Below are positions 9,382-21,240 of a stretch of DNA of 64,000 bases, one piece after another. Position numbers and translations under genes: made by a program. Each line of letters begins with the position of its first letter. The first letter of the stretch is position 1. Source of the DNA: Metridium senile (Eukaryota; Cnidaria; Anthozoa; Actiniaria; Metridiidae); NCBI GenBank assembly GCA_949775045.1, contig OX459110.1, positions 2,251,001-2,315,000 on the forward strand, read 5' to 3'. The notes beneath the pieces were generated by a model, which searched no databases, was not told where the DNA came from, and saw only the letters and a list, made by a program, of their open reading frames with translations.

Positions 9382-11499
9382 TTACCCTGGTCGTAGTTTC
9401 ATTTCACTGGTTTTGTAAGACAAATCATTATTTTTATAATACCACCAATTTACTCCACCGGCTTTGACTACGTTTCCTAGATATTTACCATTAAGATTAG
9501 AATGGTAGCAGTTGTCATACCACCATGCACCAGTACGTAAAGCAGCACAATTAATAGCACCATGTTCATCATTATCTTTATCTTTTGTAGTAAATGCCAG
9601 GTTGTTATGACGTGTTAATGAATCCCCAGCATTACCTGAATACGAGCCTACCCTAAGTCTGTATTTGTCGGCTTCATCACCAACACTAAAACTACCATAT
9701 TTAGCATATTTACTAGTTCCATCCCAGTCCCCTATATCCACGCGCAGACTCGATGCTCTTCTTGCTGTCAGTCGATGGATGTAGTCATTACCCAACCAAA
9801 ACTCACCATCCAGGTTTCCAAAACCTGTTTTATAGTCTTGCCAGTTAAGATAAAAGTCAACTGATCCGTCTTTTCTTCTTTGGAACACCGTCCACTCCCC
9901 ACCGTCAGTTGTCATGTCACAGTAAACTTGAAAGGCGCCTTGGTCGTCAGGTTGCACTGTGTACACACCGTTACGTCTCTCTCCGGCTTTGTAAATTTCT
10001 GAACAATCCTTAGGGTCAACTATTAGATTGGATCTCAATTCTGTATCAAAAACACCAGCGCTTGTAGCGATGCACACAAACACACCTGAATCAGTTGTTC
10101 TCAAGTCTTTTAGAATCAAAGAACCATTTCTCATTTCATGTCTCCCTGCAGGAAGAACACCATTGTCCTTTCTCCAGCTGATAACTGGCTGAGGGTCTCC
10201 TTCAGCACTGCAGTCTAAAACAACAGTCTTGCCAATGAACCCAGTGTATGATGAACGTGGTTTGATGGTAAAACTTGGCAGCTCAACGACAATAAGAAAT
10301 GTTCCTTTGATAACAGAACCAAGAAGATTCTCAGCTTTACAAAAATAAGTTCCTGTATCATCTTTGTTGGAACTTAACAATGTCAGCTGTCCATCATTGA
10401 TAACACTACGATTGGTTGATAACGAACCAATAGCTTTAGACCACGTGACCTTTGGTCTAGGATGTCCCGTCACGTGACATGTTGGTAGAATGACGTCACT
10501 TCCTATCTCTGTGTACATTGGTCCTTTGGTCAAGGTCATTCGTGGACGAAAGTTCACCTCGATTGTCGCCTTGTTGTGGTCTTTACCAAGAATATTGGAA
10601 GCATGACACTGATAGGTTCCTGAGTCACTGGGCGTAACTGATTTCACTTCAAGTTTCACACTACTGTCGACTGTCGTTCTGACTGTTGCTAAGGAATTAT
10701 TCACTTTACTCCACACAACGACAGGTCGTGGATAACCACTTGCAGAACAATGCAAGATGGCGGACTGGCTTTCATTGATTACCAAATGACGAGGTGAAAT
10801 GATCACTGACGGAGCTGCTAATGAAGGACCAGGATCCCCCTTCGGTCCAGGCATACCTTGGGGACCAGCAGCTCCATTAATGCCAGGATTACCTTTAAAA
10901 CCACGTGGTCCTCGTTTTCCTGTTCTCCCACGTCTACCCCTTTTACCACGCGGTCCTGGTGGACCGGGAGGACCTGGTACTGGACCCCAGTACCGCCCTG
11001 ATTGTAGCTTTGTGAAAGCTTTTCCAATTACTTGATCAATAGTTTTTGTGATCTGTTCTTTCAACGTTTCTCGTGTCTTATTGTTTCCGTCCAAAGATGC
11101 TCTTTTCAATCTTGATATTGTTTTAGGAATTTCGTATTTATCATGACCTTCTTTGTTTTGTTTCAAAGCAGCACTATCTTTAGTAATCCTTTTCTTGTCG
11201 TTTGTCGAGGACATCTTGTTTTCTAACTTTCTCAGACGTGTGTTTTGTTCCTTTAACATCAACTTAATTTCTTCATTTGATTTTGAAGAAACATCATCAT
11301 CAATGACTGCAGTATTCATGTGGTTGTTGTTTGACGAGGGCATATTCGTCTCTAACTTGTTCAGTCTTGTGTTTTGCTCATGTAACATCAATTCAATACG
11401 CACTAACTCCCCACAACACAAAAACACCGCCATTAGTGAGGCAATAATAGTGAGCTTAGATGGTGAATTCACCAAATCCACGTCTTTTTTGTTCGTCAT
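9382..11499 (-). CDS. CniFL copy C, 705 aa
   Basis: This is an intact single-exon CniFL with the same domain order as copy A: anchor, coiled coil, RLKR site, collagen, three Ig domains, FReD. It belongs to the subtype with SGRYWGPVPG before the collagen and lacks the CNC pair. The second coiled-coil block is three residues shorter (NEEIKLML rather than [11 protein letters not shown]), a feature shared only with copy 0. The FReD differs from the usual pattern at DKDNDEHGAIN and has one conserved Gly replaced (TTDGGEWTVF). The start is the ATG at 11499; a GTG codon further upstream would extend the frame but is not a credible eukaryotic start. Confidence 0.92.
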   Translation of the reverse strand: MTNKKDVDLVNSPSKLTIIASLMAVFLCCGELVRIELMLHEQNTRLNKLETNMPSSNNNHMNTAVIDDDVSSKSNEEIKLMLKEQNTRLRKLENKMSSTNDKKRITKDSAALKQNKEGHDKYEIPKTISRLKRASLDGNNKTRETLKEQITKTIDQVIGKAFTKLQSGRYWGPVPGPPGPPGPRGKRGRRGRTGKRGPRGFKGNPGINGAAGPQGMPGPKGDPGPSLAAPSVIISPRHLVINESQSAILHCSASGYPRPVVVWSKVNNSLATVRTTVDSSVKLEVKSVTPSDSGTYQCHASNILGKDHNKATIEVNFRPRMTLTKGPMYTEIGSDVILPTCHVTGHPRPKVTWSKAIGSLSTNRSVINDGQLTLLSSNKDDTGTYFCKAENLLGSVIKGTFLIVVELPSFTIKPRSSYTGFIGKTVVLDCSAEGDPQPVISWRKDNGVLPAGRHEMRNGSLILKDLRTTDSGVFVCIATSAGVFDTELRSNLIVDPKDCSEIYKAGERRNGVYTVQPDDQGAFQVYCDMTTDGGEWTVFQRRKDGSVDFYLNWQDYKTGFGNLDGEFWLGNDYIHRLTARRASSLRVDIGDWDGTSKYAKYGSFSVGDEADKYRLRVGSYSGNAGDSLTRHNNLAFTTKDKDNDEHGAINCAALRTGAWWYDNCYHSNLNGKYLGNVVKAGGVNWWYYKNNDLSYKTSEMKLRPG

Positions 11500-11740
11500 T
11501 TTAGACCGAGCAATATCAAACAACGAAGTTTTGACGTCGTGAAAACATACCAAGACTAAGATGTGAAATACAATCACAGTTTACAGGAAAAGACAAGAAT
11601 TGAAATTCTATACCCAGAGGTCAAATGCCTCTCAGTTTGGAATTCCCCTAGTAACACAGGGTGCCAGACTTCCCTTATTTACTGCAACGTCAGATCAAAG
11701 ATGCCCCGCATTTGTATATGTTAATTAGACTTGTCGATTT
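11500..11740 (-). promoter_or_regulatory. conserved 5' flank / probable promoter of CniFL copy C
   Basis: This block matches the flank of copy 0 closely and carries the same TATA-like AGTAAATAAGG on the minus strand. Promoter function is inferred from position. Confidence 0.4.
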
Positions 11741-12785
11741 TTGACAATTTCAAATATTTCAATTTCAAATGCATTTTGGGTCATGTAATATTGTTTGAAG
11801 AAAAAATAATAATAATTAGGTATTTTATTCTTGATGTATTCCATTCAAAACAATGTACGAGCTTGTTAACGTTATGGGTAGAAAATATCACTATATATGT
11901 ATTATCTATTAAAAATCAATGAGGCCCACGATGCCCTTTGGTCTTGGAGTATACTATTCAGTATTCAACGTTTTTTGAAATAGCTGAATACAATATTTGC
12001 GCTCTTCCTTGTTTCAATTTTACATGTGATTTTCAGTAAAAATGACAAATACAACAACATAATATAAAATATTTTAATATATAATCATTATGGCAAACAT
12101 AATAAAAATCATTGAAAACTACGGGGATAATTGATGTAGCATCCTTCCCGCTAACTCTTGTTATATTCTTTACAAGTTTTCTAAAAAAGGTTGGATTTCC
12201 ACTATAAGTCTGACCACATGACGTACTACCTTTTATTATATGAATAACAGTGTTTTATCAGAACCTAAAACACTAGTATTTCAGCCATAATTTCACTAGT
12301 GAAGATATGTACCAAATGTCCCGTATGTACGCGCTCGTTCTAATTTTTTTTTTCTTTTTGTCCATATAATAAAAAGAACATTACACGTTGGCTTGAAGAT
12401 ATCTATTAATATTAATAGAGAATAAAATTCATATCTTCGCGCCACCGTGTAATATCCTCTACGTACTAACCCATGATTAACTCTATAAGTTTTACTAAGA
12501 ATTAATACAGTATCAGCACCAAACTGGGCAAAGAACTTTAAGTTCTATTCTTAATAGTTATAAAAATACATTATGAGCCTGCTATACCGCTAGTACAGCG
12601 GTTTTCTAGCAAAATATACAATTAAAATCACAGACCCCACCCATAAGGGTTATAATTCGCACAACCCCTCCCCTCCTCCTGTTCAAGTTTGGCGTATTCT
12701 CTATTTTCACAAATAACCATAATGCCTTCTGTTATTGCTGGGGGGAGGGGAGAGGCGGTAGCTATTGTAATTCAAATTAAGCAAA
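11741..12785. other. conserved AT-rich spacer
   Basis: No gene is seen. It matches 771-1798 through most of its length, consistent with duplication of a block with an offset of about 11 kb. The 51-bp array is absent, as in the spacer of copy 0. Confidence 0.6.
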
Positions 12786-13626
12786 TAGACCAAATCGGAT
12801 AACTTGTTGCTATGTATGTCTTGACCCAACTCAAAACCTTAGGGAATAGAGTACTAAAGTGTGACGTCATGAAAACATAAATTTTGGCTTTAACACTTGT
12901 TTGTTGCCAATTTCGATAGACAGTCAAAATAGATGTTCGCACGCTAAATTATGTGACGAGAATCAGTTTCAATATATAATTTCTACTTACAAATCACTGT
13001 AATTTACGCTCTCTTCCAAATTAAACTTGAAAATACAGTGGGGAAATTATATATTCAAGTGGCCATATCTCAGCTGCTATTTGGTCAAATTTGCTACGTG
13101 AACATCTTTTGTGATTGCCCATCATAATTGAGAACCAAATATATGATATAGCGAAAATAATTTTTTATGACGTCATCACTTTAGGGAAGGAATAGAAAAC
13201 GAGGCAGCGTGCTCTATCGAGTCATAGAGCACGCGGGAATTTTAAGAAGACGAGAGAAGCGTTAGGAGAAGCACGACGCGTAGCGGAGTGCTTCCCAGCG
13301 CTTCTCAAGTCTTCTTAAAATTCCCAAGTGCTCTATGACTCAATAGAGCATTGCTACCGAGTTTTCTATTTCTAATCTTAAAATCAAACGAATCGACGCT
13401 CCGTGCACTGTTGAGTTATAGAGAACGCTTCTCAGCCAATCAGAGCGCGCGATTTATATCAAATATTTTATAATACTCTATATCAACGTCTGTTCCAAAA
13501 ACTTCCCATGCGTACTTGATATCGAAATTCATAAGACAAAGAATCTTATTCCCAAAAGATTTGAATAGGGTCGAAACATACATATATAGCAACATCCATA
13601 GCAACACGTTAGCCGATTTGATCTAT
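12786..13626. mobile_element. M1 foldback MITE interrupted by a second MITE
   Basis: The M1 ends are at 12786 (TAGACCAAATCGGATAAC) and about 13626. The internal hairpin is degraded (12970-13080). A second element (13186-13480) interrupts it; at the corresponding place in the other M1 copies the sequence runs straight from the CRE-containing block to TAAACGTCTGTTCC. Confidence 0.65.
13186..13480. mobile_element. nested hairpin MITE (GAAAACGAGGC family)
   Basis: Inverted arms at about 13190-13248 and 13308-13372 share AGAAAACGAGGCAG / CTCGGTAGC-type ends, GTGCTCTAT motifs and a GAATTTTAAGAAGAC stem. Absence from the paralogous M1 sites shows that it is an insertion. It encodes no protein. Confidence 0.7.
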
Positions 13627-13659
13627 AGAGGGATTCCATGGCAACCATCCATGGTAAAT

Positions 13660-14060
13660 AGACCATCTAAACAATGACGTCATTTTACTACCAGTACCAG
13701 AATGCTTTACGAAATTACATAGCAACGCGTTAGCCGAAACTTGGTAAATAGACCATTTTAACGATGACGTCATTTTAATACCAGTAGCAGAATGCTTTAC
13801 GAAATTACATAGCAACGCGTTAGCCGAAATTTGGTAAATAGACCATGTTCACGATGACGTCATTTTACTACCAGTACCAGAATGCTTTACTAAATTACAT
13901 AGCAACGCGTTAGCCGAAACTTGGTAAATAGACCATTTTAACGATGACGTCATTTTACTACCAGTACCAGAATGCTTTACGAGATTACATAGCAACGCGT
14001 AAGCCGAAATTTCCTAAATAGACCATGTTAACAATGACGTCATTTTATTACCAGTACCAG
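13660..14060. repeat. 90-bp satellite with CRE site, 5 units
   Basis: TGACGTCA recurs at about 13676, 13766, 13856, 13946 and 14036. The array is two units longer than the orthologous array at 2371-2640. Confidence 0.85.
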
Positions 14061-14390
14061 AATGCTTTACGAATTTTCTGTCTTATTTAGATTTTTATAC
14101 CTTCTTGAGAATACTAGAACAATAGACATTAATTATTTAATAAAAGAAAGAAGGCAAAGCATTCTGGTATATTAATTCATTCTTGATCTTAAATACTGTA
14201 CTTGTACATAGACGCCAATAAAGAAATAATTATAAAGCTGGTAGTATACGACGATAAAATGCAAATGGCTTATTAAGGAATCAATGTATAAGAGACTGAC
14301 ATGGAAAATGTAGCCTTTTAAAGTACCTGATTACAAAACATGCCATAACATCTATGCCATTGAAGAACAAATCTACAGTAATTATTAGAA

Positions 14391-16508
14391 TTACCCTGGT
14401 CGTAGTTTCATTTCACTGGTTTTGTAAGACAACCAATTATTTTTAGAGTGGTACCAACCTACTCCACCGTCTTCAACTACGTTTCCTAGATATTTACCAT
14501 TAAGATTAGAATGGTAGCAGCTGTCATACCACCAAGCACCAGTACGAAAAACAGCACAATTACCACCACGATTCCTATCATTATCTCTATCTTTTGTAGT
14601 AAATGCCTTGTTGTTATGATGTCCCAATGAATCCCCAGCATTACCTGAATACGAGCCTACCCTAAGTCTGTATTTGTCAGCTTCGTCACCAACACTAAAC
14701 CTACCATATTTAGCATATATCCTAGTTCCTTCCCAGTCCCCTATATCCACTCGCAGACTCGAAGCTTTTCTTGCTGTCAGTCGATGGATGTAGTCATTAC
14801 CCAACCAAAACTCACCATTCAGGTTTCCAAAACCTGTTTTGTAGTCTTGCCAGTTAAGATAAAAGTTAACTAATCCGTCTTTTCGTCTTTGGAACACCGT
14901 CCACCCCCCACCGTCAGTTGTCATGTCACAGTAGACTTGAAAGGCGCCTTGGTCTTCAGGTTGCACTGTGTACACACCGTTACGTCTCTCTCCGGTTTTG
15001 TAGATTTCTGAACAATCTTGTGGTCGACGTACGGAGAGAGTTGATCTACTTTCTGAATCAAACGCACCAGCGCCCGTAGCGATGCACACAAACACACCTG
15101 AATCAGTTGTTCTTAAGTCTTTTAGAATCAAACAACCCTTTCTTATTTCATGTCTGCCTTCAGGAAGAACACCATTGTCTTTTCTCCAGCTGATAACTGG
15201 CCGAGGGTCTCCTTTAGCACTGCAGTCTAAAACAACAGTCTTACCAATGAACCCAGTGTATGATAAACGTGGTTTGATGGTAAAACGTGGCAGCTCAACG
15301 ACAATAAGAAATGTTCCTTTGATAACAAAACCAAGAAGATTCTCAGCCTTACACAAATATGTTCCTGAATCATCTTTGTTGGATGTGAACAAGGTCATCT
15401 GTCCATCATTAATAACACTACGATTGGCTGGTAACGAACCAACAGCTTTAGACCACGTGACCTTTGGTCTAGGATGTCCCGTCACGTGACATGTTGGTAG
15501 AATGACGTCATTTCCTATCTTTGTGTAGATTGGTCCTTTGGTCAAGGTCAATCGTGGACGAAAGTTCACCTCGATTGCTGCTTTGTTGTGGTCTTTACCA
15601 AGAATATTGGAAGCGTGACACCGATAGCTTCCTGAGTCACTGGGCGTGACTGACCTCAATTCAAGTTTCCCACTACTGTCGACTGTCGTTCTGTCCGTTG
15701 CTAGGGAACCATTTAGTTTACTCCACATAACGATAGGTCGTGGATAACCACTTGCAGAACAATGCAAGATGGCGGACTGGCTTTCATTGATTACCAAATG
15801 ACGAGGTGAAATGATCACTGACGGAGCTGCTAGGGAAGGACCAGGTTCCCCCTTCGGCCCCGGCATGCCTCGGGGACCAGAAGCTCCATTGATGCCAGGA
15901 CTACCTTTAAAACCACGTGGTCCTCGTTTTCCTGTTCTTCCTAGTTTTCCTCGTGGACCACGCGGTCCTGGTGGACCGGGAGGTCCTGGTACTGATTGTA
16001 GTTTTGTGCAATTGCAAGCTTTTCCAATTTCTTGATGAATAGTTTTTGTGATCTGTTCTTTCAACGTTTCTTGTGTCTTATTCTTTTCGACCAAAGTTGC
16101 TCTTTTCAATCTTGATATTATTTTAGGAATTTCGTATTTATCATGACCTTTTTTGTTTTGTTTCAAAGCAGCACTATCTTTAGTAGTCCTTTTCTTGTCG
16201 TTTGTCGAGGACATCTTGGTCTCTAACTTTCTCAGACGTGTGCTTTGTTCCGTTAACATCAACTTAATGTTCACAATTTCTTCATTTGATTTTGAAGAAA
16301 CATCATCATCAATGTCTGCAGTGTTCATTTGGTTGTTGTTTGACGGGGTCATCTTCGTCTCTAACTTGTTCAGTCTTGTGTTTTGCTCATGTAACATCAA
16401 TTCAATACGCACTAAGTCTCCACAACACAAAAACACCGCCATTAGTGAGGCAATGATTGTCAGCTTGGATGGTGAATTCACCACATCGACGTCTTTTCTG
16501 TTCGTCAT
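14391..16508 (-). CDS. CniFL copy D, 705 aa
   Basis: This is an intact single-exon CniFL, the closest relative of copy A in its N-terminal half (same ARARSK leader, CNC before collagen, RLKR site). Ig3 and the FReD have diverged: [10 protein letters not shown] enters the FReD, and the pocket region reads [12 protein letters not shown] and [12 protein letters not shown]. The A/D similarity drops sharply in the third Ig domain, which looks like a mosaic or gene-conversion boundary. The start is the ATG at 16508. The role is inferred as for copy A. Confidence 0.92.
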   Translation of the reverse strand: MTNRKDVDVVNSPSKLTIIASLMAVFLCCGDLVRIELMLHEQNTRLNKLETKMTPSNNNQMNTADIDDDVSSKSNEEIVNIKLMLTEQSTRLRKLETKMSSTNDKKRTTKDSAALKQNKKGHDKYEIPKIISRLKRATLVEKNKTQETLKEQITKTIHQEIGKACNCTKLQSVPGPPGPPGPRGPRGKLGRTGKRGPRGFKGSPGINGASGPRGMPGPKGEPGPSLAAPSVIISPRHLVINESQSAILHCSASGYPRPIVMWSKLNGSLATDRTTVDSSGKLELRSVTPSDSGSYRCHASNILGKDHNKAAIEVNFRPRLTLTKGPIYTKIGNDVILPTCHVTGHPRPKVTWSKAVGSLPANRSVINDGQMTLFTSNKDDSGTYLCKAENLLGFVIKGTFLIVVELPRFTIKPRLSYTGFIGKTVVLDCSAKGDPRPVISWRKDNGVLPEGRHEIRKGCLILKDLRTTDSGVFVCIATGAGAFDSESRSTLSVRRPQDCSEIYKTGERRNGVYTVQPEDQGAFQVYCDMTTDGGGWTVFQRRKDGLVNFYLNWQDYKTGFGNLNGEFWLGNDYIHRLTARKASSLRVDIGDWEGTRIYAKYGRFSVGDEADKYRLRVGSYSGNAGDSLGHHNNKAFTTKDRDNDRNRGGNCAVFRTGAWWYDSCYHSNLNGKYLGNVVEDGGVGWYHSKNNWLSYKTSEMKLRPG

Positions 16509-16745
16509 TTTAGACCGAGCGCGAGCAATATCAAACAACGCAGTTTTAACGTCGTGAAAATATACCAAGACAAAGATGTGAAATACAATCACAGTTTACA
16601 AGAACAGACAATAATGGCTGGAATTCTATACCCAGAGGTCGAATTGCTATCAGTTGGGAATTTCCCTAGTGACACAGGGAGCCCAACTTCTCTTATTTAC
16701 TGCACCAGATCAGAGATGCGAAACATTTGTATATGTTAATTTGAC
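16509..16745 (-). promoter_or_regulatory. conserved 5' flank / probable promoter of CniFL copy D
   Basis: Nearly identical to 5068-5290, including the TATA-like AGTAAATAAG on the minus strand. Confidence 0.4.
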
Positions 16746-16998
16746 TGGTTGATTTATCTTGATTTATGACAATTTTAAATAGGAAAGCGTTAGAGGGCGA
16801 GTTATTATCACTGATTTTAGCTTAACAGTCTTTTAGATTTGACTGTGAAAAGTTCAGTGCCCTAGGCCTGTGCATGTCTTGCCGCGACCGTGATGTTTCT
16901 ATAATGTTTGACATGCCTAGTTGCCTTGCCTTGACCGCCTCGAACTTAAAACAAATAGATACAGTGTTTGATCCAAAGTGGCAATTTGATTTTAACAC

Positions 16999-17165
16999 AT
17001 GCATGGATATAGTGTTTGTACTCTATTCCACGGTAGCAATTTGATTCTATTTCATGGATATAGTGTTTGTACTCTATTCCACGGTAGCAATTTGATTCTA
17101 TTTCATGGATATAGTGTTTGTACTCTATTCCACGGTAGCAATTTGATTCTATTTCATGGATATAG
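16999..17165. repeat. 51-bp tandem repeat, about 3.3 units
   Basis: Units start CATGGATATAGTGTTTG and are nearly identical to those at 5555-5905. The array stops abruptly at ATATAGACAACTGG, where the spacer is rearranged. Confidence 0.85.
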
Positions 17166-17229
17166 ACAACTGGCGCATGCGCACACAAAACGGCCCCTTG
17201 TTGTTGGGGGGTAGCTATTGTAATTCAAT

Positions 17230-17642
17230 TACACCTACTTGCAAGAACGGTGTCATACGAAAAAAGAACATTTGTATTTAGTGGGTTAGGAATAAATTAA
17301 AAGTACAAAAGATGATCTCAAGCCTATTAAGGCATAACTTTTTTGCAAATTGTGATTTTTTTTGTTTCTTTTATAAAACAGTGGGTTTCCAATGTGAATA
17401 TGTAGTAGAAAGTTTCAGTTAAAGTACATTCGACAAAATATACCAACTTATTAAAGATTCCTACAAAGAAAGGGCCATGACCCTCTTTAAACCTATTTTC
17501 ATATGCAAATTAGGCTCAATCCAGGTTTTAACAGGCCTGAGCACTGAAGCTGAACTCTTTCTTTTGTACTTTTAATTTATTCCTAACACACTAAATACAA
17601 ATGTTCTTTTTTCGTATGACAACTTTCTTGCAAGTAGGTGTA
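17230..17642. mobile_element. TA-flanked MITE with about 80-bp inverted repeats
   Basis: The ends TACACCTACTTGCAAG and CTTGCAAGTAGGTGTA are inverted, and the match continues for about 80 bp (through AGAACATTTGTATTTAGT). TA at both ends is consistent with a Tc1/mariner-type target duplication. A smaller member lies at 57864-58095. Confidence 0.8.
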
Positions 17643-17664
17643 AATCAGATTTAAATTTAATTTG

Positions 17665-17845
17665 AATAGACCTAGTCGGGTAACGCATTTCTATGTACGT
17701 TTCCTTCAACTCAAAACCTCTAGGGATATAAACGTTCGTCCCAAAAGATACCGTGTGATATCGTTATACATAAGACAAAGAATCTTATTCCCAAAAGATT
17801 TGGGTGGAAACATACATAGCAACGCGTTAGCAGATTTGGTCGATA
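17665..17845. mobile_element. M1 MITE, short form
   Basis: The ends match the M1 family (GGGTAACGCATTTCTATGTA and ACATAGCAACGCGTTAGC), but the internal hairpin is absent. It lies just left of a C-rich run and a pyrimidine-rich stretch (about 17970-18020). A sister copy is at 46610-46802. Confidence 0.6.
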
Positions 17846-18114
17846 ACATCTAACCCCCCCCCCAAAAACAGTCTAGTTAGGGGTTATTCTTTTATCCTAC
17901 ACTATTGTATTATCAAAAAAGCACTGACAAATTAAATCGCATCAACTTGTCGCCTAGTATATACAGGCCTTTAAAAATCCCCTCCCTTCCGCTCCTATTC
18001 CCCTTCCCCCCTCTCCCTAGGGCCGAGCTACGCAGGCTATGTCACTACCTGCATGATTACAAAACGTCATGACATCTATGCCATTCAAGAACAAATCTAC
18101 AGTAATTATTAGAA
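17846..18114. other. spacer segment with pre-insertion sites
   Basis: No gene. AGTCTAGTTAGGGG (about 17870) and GTATATACAGGCC (about 17957) are the uninterrupted counterparts of the places where elements sit at 46839 and 47723. This makes the segment a useful empty-site reference. Confidence 0.6.
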
Positions 18115-20240
18115 TTACCCTGGTCGTAGTTTCATTTCACTGGTTTTGTAAGACAAATGATTACTTTTATAGTAGTACCATTCTACTCCACCTCTTTTCG
18201 CTACGTTTCCTAGATATTTACCATTAAGATTAGAATAGGCGCAACTTCTATACCACCATGCACCAGTACGACTAACAGCACAATTAACACTAGACCAAAC
18301 ATCATTTTCTCTATCTTTTGTACTAAATGCCATGTTGTTATGATATGATAATGAATCCTCAGCATTACCTGAATACGAGCCTATCCTAAGTCTGTATTTG
18401 TCAGCTTCGTCACCAACACTAAAGCTACCATATTTAGCATATATCCTAGTTCCTTCCCAGTTCCCTATATCCACGCGCAGATTGGATGCTCGTCTTGCTG
18501 TCAGTCGATTGATGTAGTCATTACCCAACCAAAACTCACCATTCAGGTTTCCAAAACCTGTTTTGTAGTCTTGCCAGTTAAGATAAAAGTCAACTGATCC
18601 GTCTTTTCTTCTTTGGAACACGGTCCACCCCCCACCGTCAGTTGTCATGTCACAGTAGACTTGAAAGGCGCCTTGGTCGTCAGGTTGTAATGTGTACACA
18701 CCGTTACGTTTCTCTCCAGTTTTGTAAATTTCTGAACAATCCTTAGGGTCTACTATTAGATTGGATCTCATTTCTGAATCAGACACACCAGCACTCGTAG
18801 CAATGCACACAAACACACAAACACACCTGAATCAGTTGTTCTCAAGTCTCTTATAATCAAAGAACCATGTCTTACGTCATGTCTGCCTACAGGAAGAACA
18901 CCATTGTCTTTTCTCCAGCTAATAACTGGCTGAGGGTCTCCTTTAGCACTGCAGTCAAACGCAACAGTCTTGCCAGTCAATCCAGTGTATGATGAACGTG
19001 GTTTGATGATAAAACTTGGCAACTCAACGACAATAAGAAATGTTCCTTTGATAACAGAACCAAGAAGATTCTCAGCCTTACACAAATATGTTCCTGAATC
19101 ATCTTTGTTGGATGTCATCAAGGTCAGCTGTCCACTGTCCACAATAACACTATGATTGGCTGGTAACGATCCAATAGACTTAGACCACGTGACCTTTGGT
19201 CTAGGTTGTCCCGTGACGTGACATGTTGGTAGAATGACGTCACGTCCTATCTTTGTGTAGATTGGTCCTTTGGTCAAGGTCAGTCGTGGACGAAAGTTCA
19301 CCTCAATTGTTGCCTTGTTGTGGTCTTTACCAAGAATATTGGAAGCGTGACACTGATAGGTTCCTGAGTCACTGGGCGTGACTGACTTTACTTCAAGTTT
19401 ACCACTACTATCAACTGTCGTTCTATCTGTTGCTAGGGAACCATTTACTTTACTCCACACAACGACAGGTCGTGGATAACCACTTGCAGAACAATGCAAG
19501 ATGGCGGACAGGCTTTCATTGATTACCAAATGACGAGGTGAAATGATCACTGACGGGGCTGCTAGAGAAGGACCAGGTTCCCCCTTCGGTCCAGGCATAC
19601 CTCGGCGACCAGCAGCTCCATTGATGCCAGGACTACCTTTAAAACCACGTGGTCCTCGTTTTCCTGTTCTTCCTAGTTGTCCTCGTGGACCACGCGGTCC
19701 TGGTGGACCGGGAGGTCCTGGTACTGATTGTAGTTTTGTGCAATTGCAAGCTTTTCCAATTTCTTGATGAATAGTTTTTGTGATCTGTTCTTTAAATGTT
19801 ATTCGTGTCTTATTATTTCCGTCCAAAGTTGCTCTTCTCAATCTTGATATTGTTTTAGGAATTTCGTATTTATAATGACCATATTTGTTTTGTTTCAAAG
19901 CAGCACTATCTTTAGTAGTCCTTTTCTTGTCGTTTGTCGAGGACATCTTGTTCTCTAACTTTCTCAGACGTGTGCTTTGTTCCTTTAACATCAACTTAAT
20001 GTGCACAATTTCTTCATTTGATTTTGAAGAAACATCATCATCAATGTCTGCAGTGTTCATGTGGTTGTTGTTTGACGGGGTCATCTTCGTCTCTAACTTG
20101 CTCAGTCTTGTGTTTTGCTCATGTAACATCAATTCAATACGTACTAACTCCCCACAACACAAAAACACCGCCATTAGCGAGGCAATGATAGTGAGCTTAG
20201 ATGGTGAATTCACCACATCGACGTCTTTTCTGCTCATCAT
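18115..20240 (-). pseudogene. CniFL copy E, frameshifted in Ig3
   Basis: The full-length CniFL architecture is present (anchor, coiled coil, RLRR site, CNC, collagen, Ig1-3, FReD). The reading frame breaks in the third Ig domain. At 18811-18826 the 8-bp unit AAACACAC occurs twice, whereas the other copies have it once. This shifts the frame after GVFVC; the upstream frame ends about 20 codons later, and the FReD continues in another frame to 18115. The FReD also has the calcium motif changed to DREND. The start is MMSRKD at 20240. It may be a pseudogene or, less likely, an allele or assembly-level variant. Confidence 0.88.
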
Positions 20241-20447
20241 TTTAAACCGAGCAATATCGCAGTTTTGACGTCGTTAAAATATACCAAGACCAAGATGCGA
20301 AATTCAATCACAGTTTACAAGAACAGACAAGAATTGGAATTCTATACCCAGAGGTCGAATGGCTATCAGTTGGGAATTCCCCTAGTGACACAGGGAGTCC
20401 AACTTCCCTTATTTACTGCAACAGATCAGAGATGCCCAACATTTGTA
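20241..20447 (-). promoter_or_regulatory. conserved 5' flank of CniFL copy E
   Basis: The usual upstream block is present, but a MITE (20448-20706) cuts it at TTTGTA, about 207 bp before the ATG. Confidence 0.4.
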
Positions 20448-20706
20448 TACACCTATTTCAATTAACGTTGTCCATCTGGAACGGTTGATCTGAGACCGAT
20501 AGGAATTGTGGGAGCTCATTAAATTCCAAATACATTATTTTAATCACACTTGAATGGTGCTGAATTACAGATAACAGTATTTCAGAAGTAAACATTAATA
20601 TTGAAGTGTGATTATAATAGTGTATTTGCAGTTTAACGAGCTCCCACAATTCCTATCGGTCTCACATCAACAATTCCAAATGGGCAACGTTAATTGAAAT
20701 AGGTGT
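20448..20706. mobile_element. MITE with TACACCTATTTCAATT ends
   Basis: The inverted ends TACACCTATTTCAATTAACG and CGTTAATTGAAATAGGTG, and subterminal arms (ATAGGAATTGTGGGAGCTC), define a foldback element of about 260 bp. Other CniFL copies run TTTGTATATGTTAATT here without it, so the insertion is visible by paralogue comparison. A partial copy is at 34636-34870. Confidence 0.82.
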
Positions 20707-20739
20707 CTGTTAATTTGACTTGTCGATTTTTGACAATTT

Positions 20740-20940
20740 CAAACAGAAAAGCGTTAGATTGCGAGTTATTATCACTGAATTTTGCATAACAGTCTTTTAG
20801 ATTTGACTGTGAAAAGTTCAGTGCCGTGTACATGTTTTGCGGCGACCATGATGTTTCTAGAATTATTTGACAGACCTTGACGTGCCTTGACCGCGTTCAT
20901 GCCGTGAGCTTTTTACAGTCAATACGAAATCCGCTCTAAC
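20740..20940. mobile_element. short MITE-like block (TTAGAGCGGATTTCG ends)
   Basis: TTAGATTTGACTGTGAAAAG at the left is the imperfect complement of CAGTCAATACGAAATCCGCTCTAA at the right. The middle holds GTTCAGTGCCGTGT. Related blocks lie upstream of most CniFL copies (for example 5390, 16830, 24825, 44930) and, in the opposite orientation, at 59570-59700. Confidence 0.55.
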
Positions 20941-20944
20941 AATC

Positions 20945-21240
20945 TATTCCACGATAGAAATTTTATTTTATGGATATAGTGTTTGCGCTCTATTCCACAG
21001 TAGCAATTTGATTCTATTTCATGGATACAGTGTTTGCGCTCTTTTTCACAGTAGCAATTTCATTCGATTTTCATGGATATAGTGTTTGCGCTCTTTTCCA
21101 CAGTAGCAATTTTATTTTATTCCATGGATATAGTGTTTGCGCTCTTTTCCACAGTAGCAATTTGATTTTATTCCATGGATATAGTGTTTGCGCTCTTTTC
21201 CACAGCAGTAATTTTATTTTCAGATTTCATGGATATAGTG
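20945..21240. repeat. 51-bp tandem repeat, about 6 units
   Basis: Units with GGATATAGTGTTTGCGCTCT and slightly variable length (51-54 bp). Confidence 0.8.
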
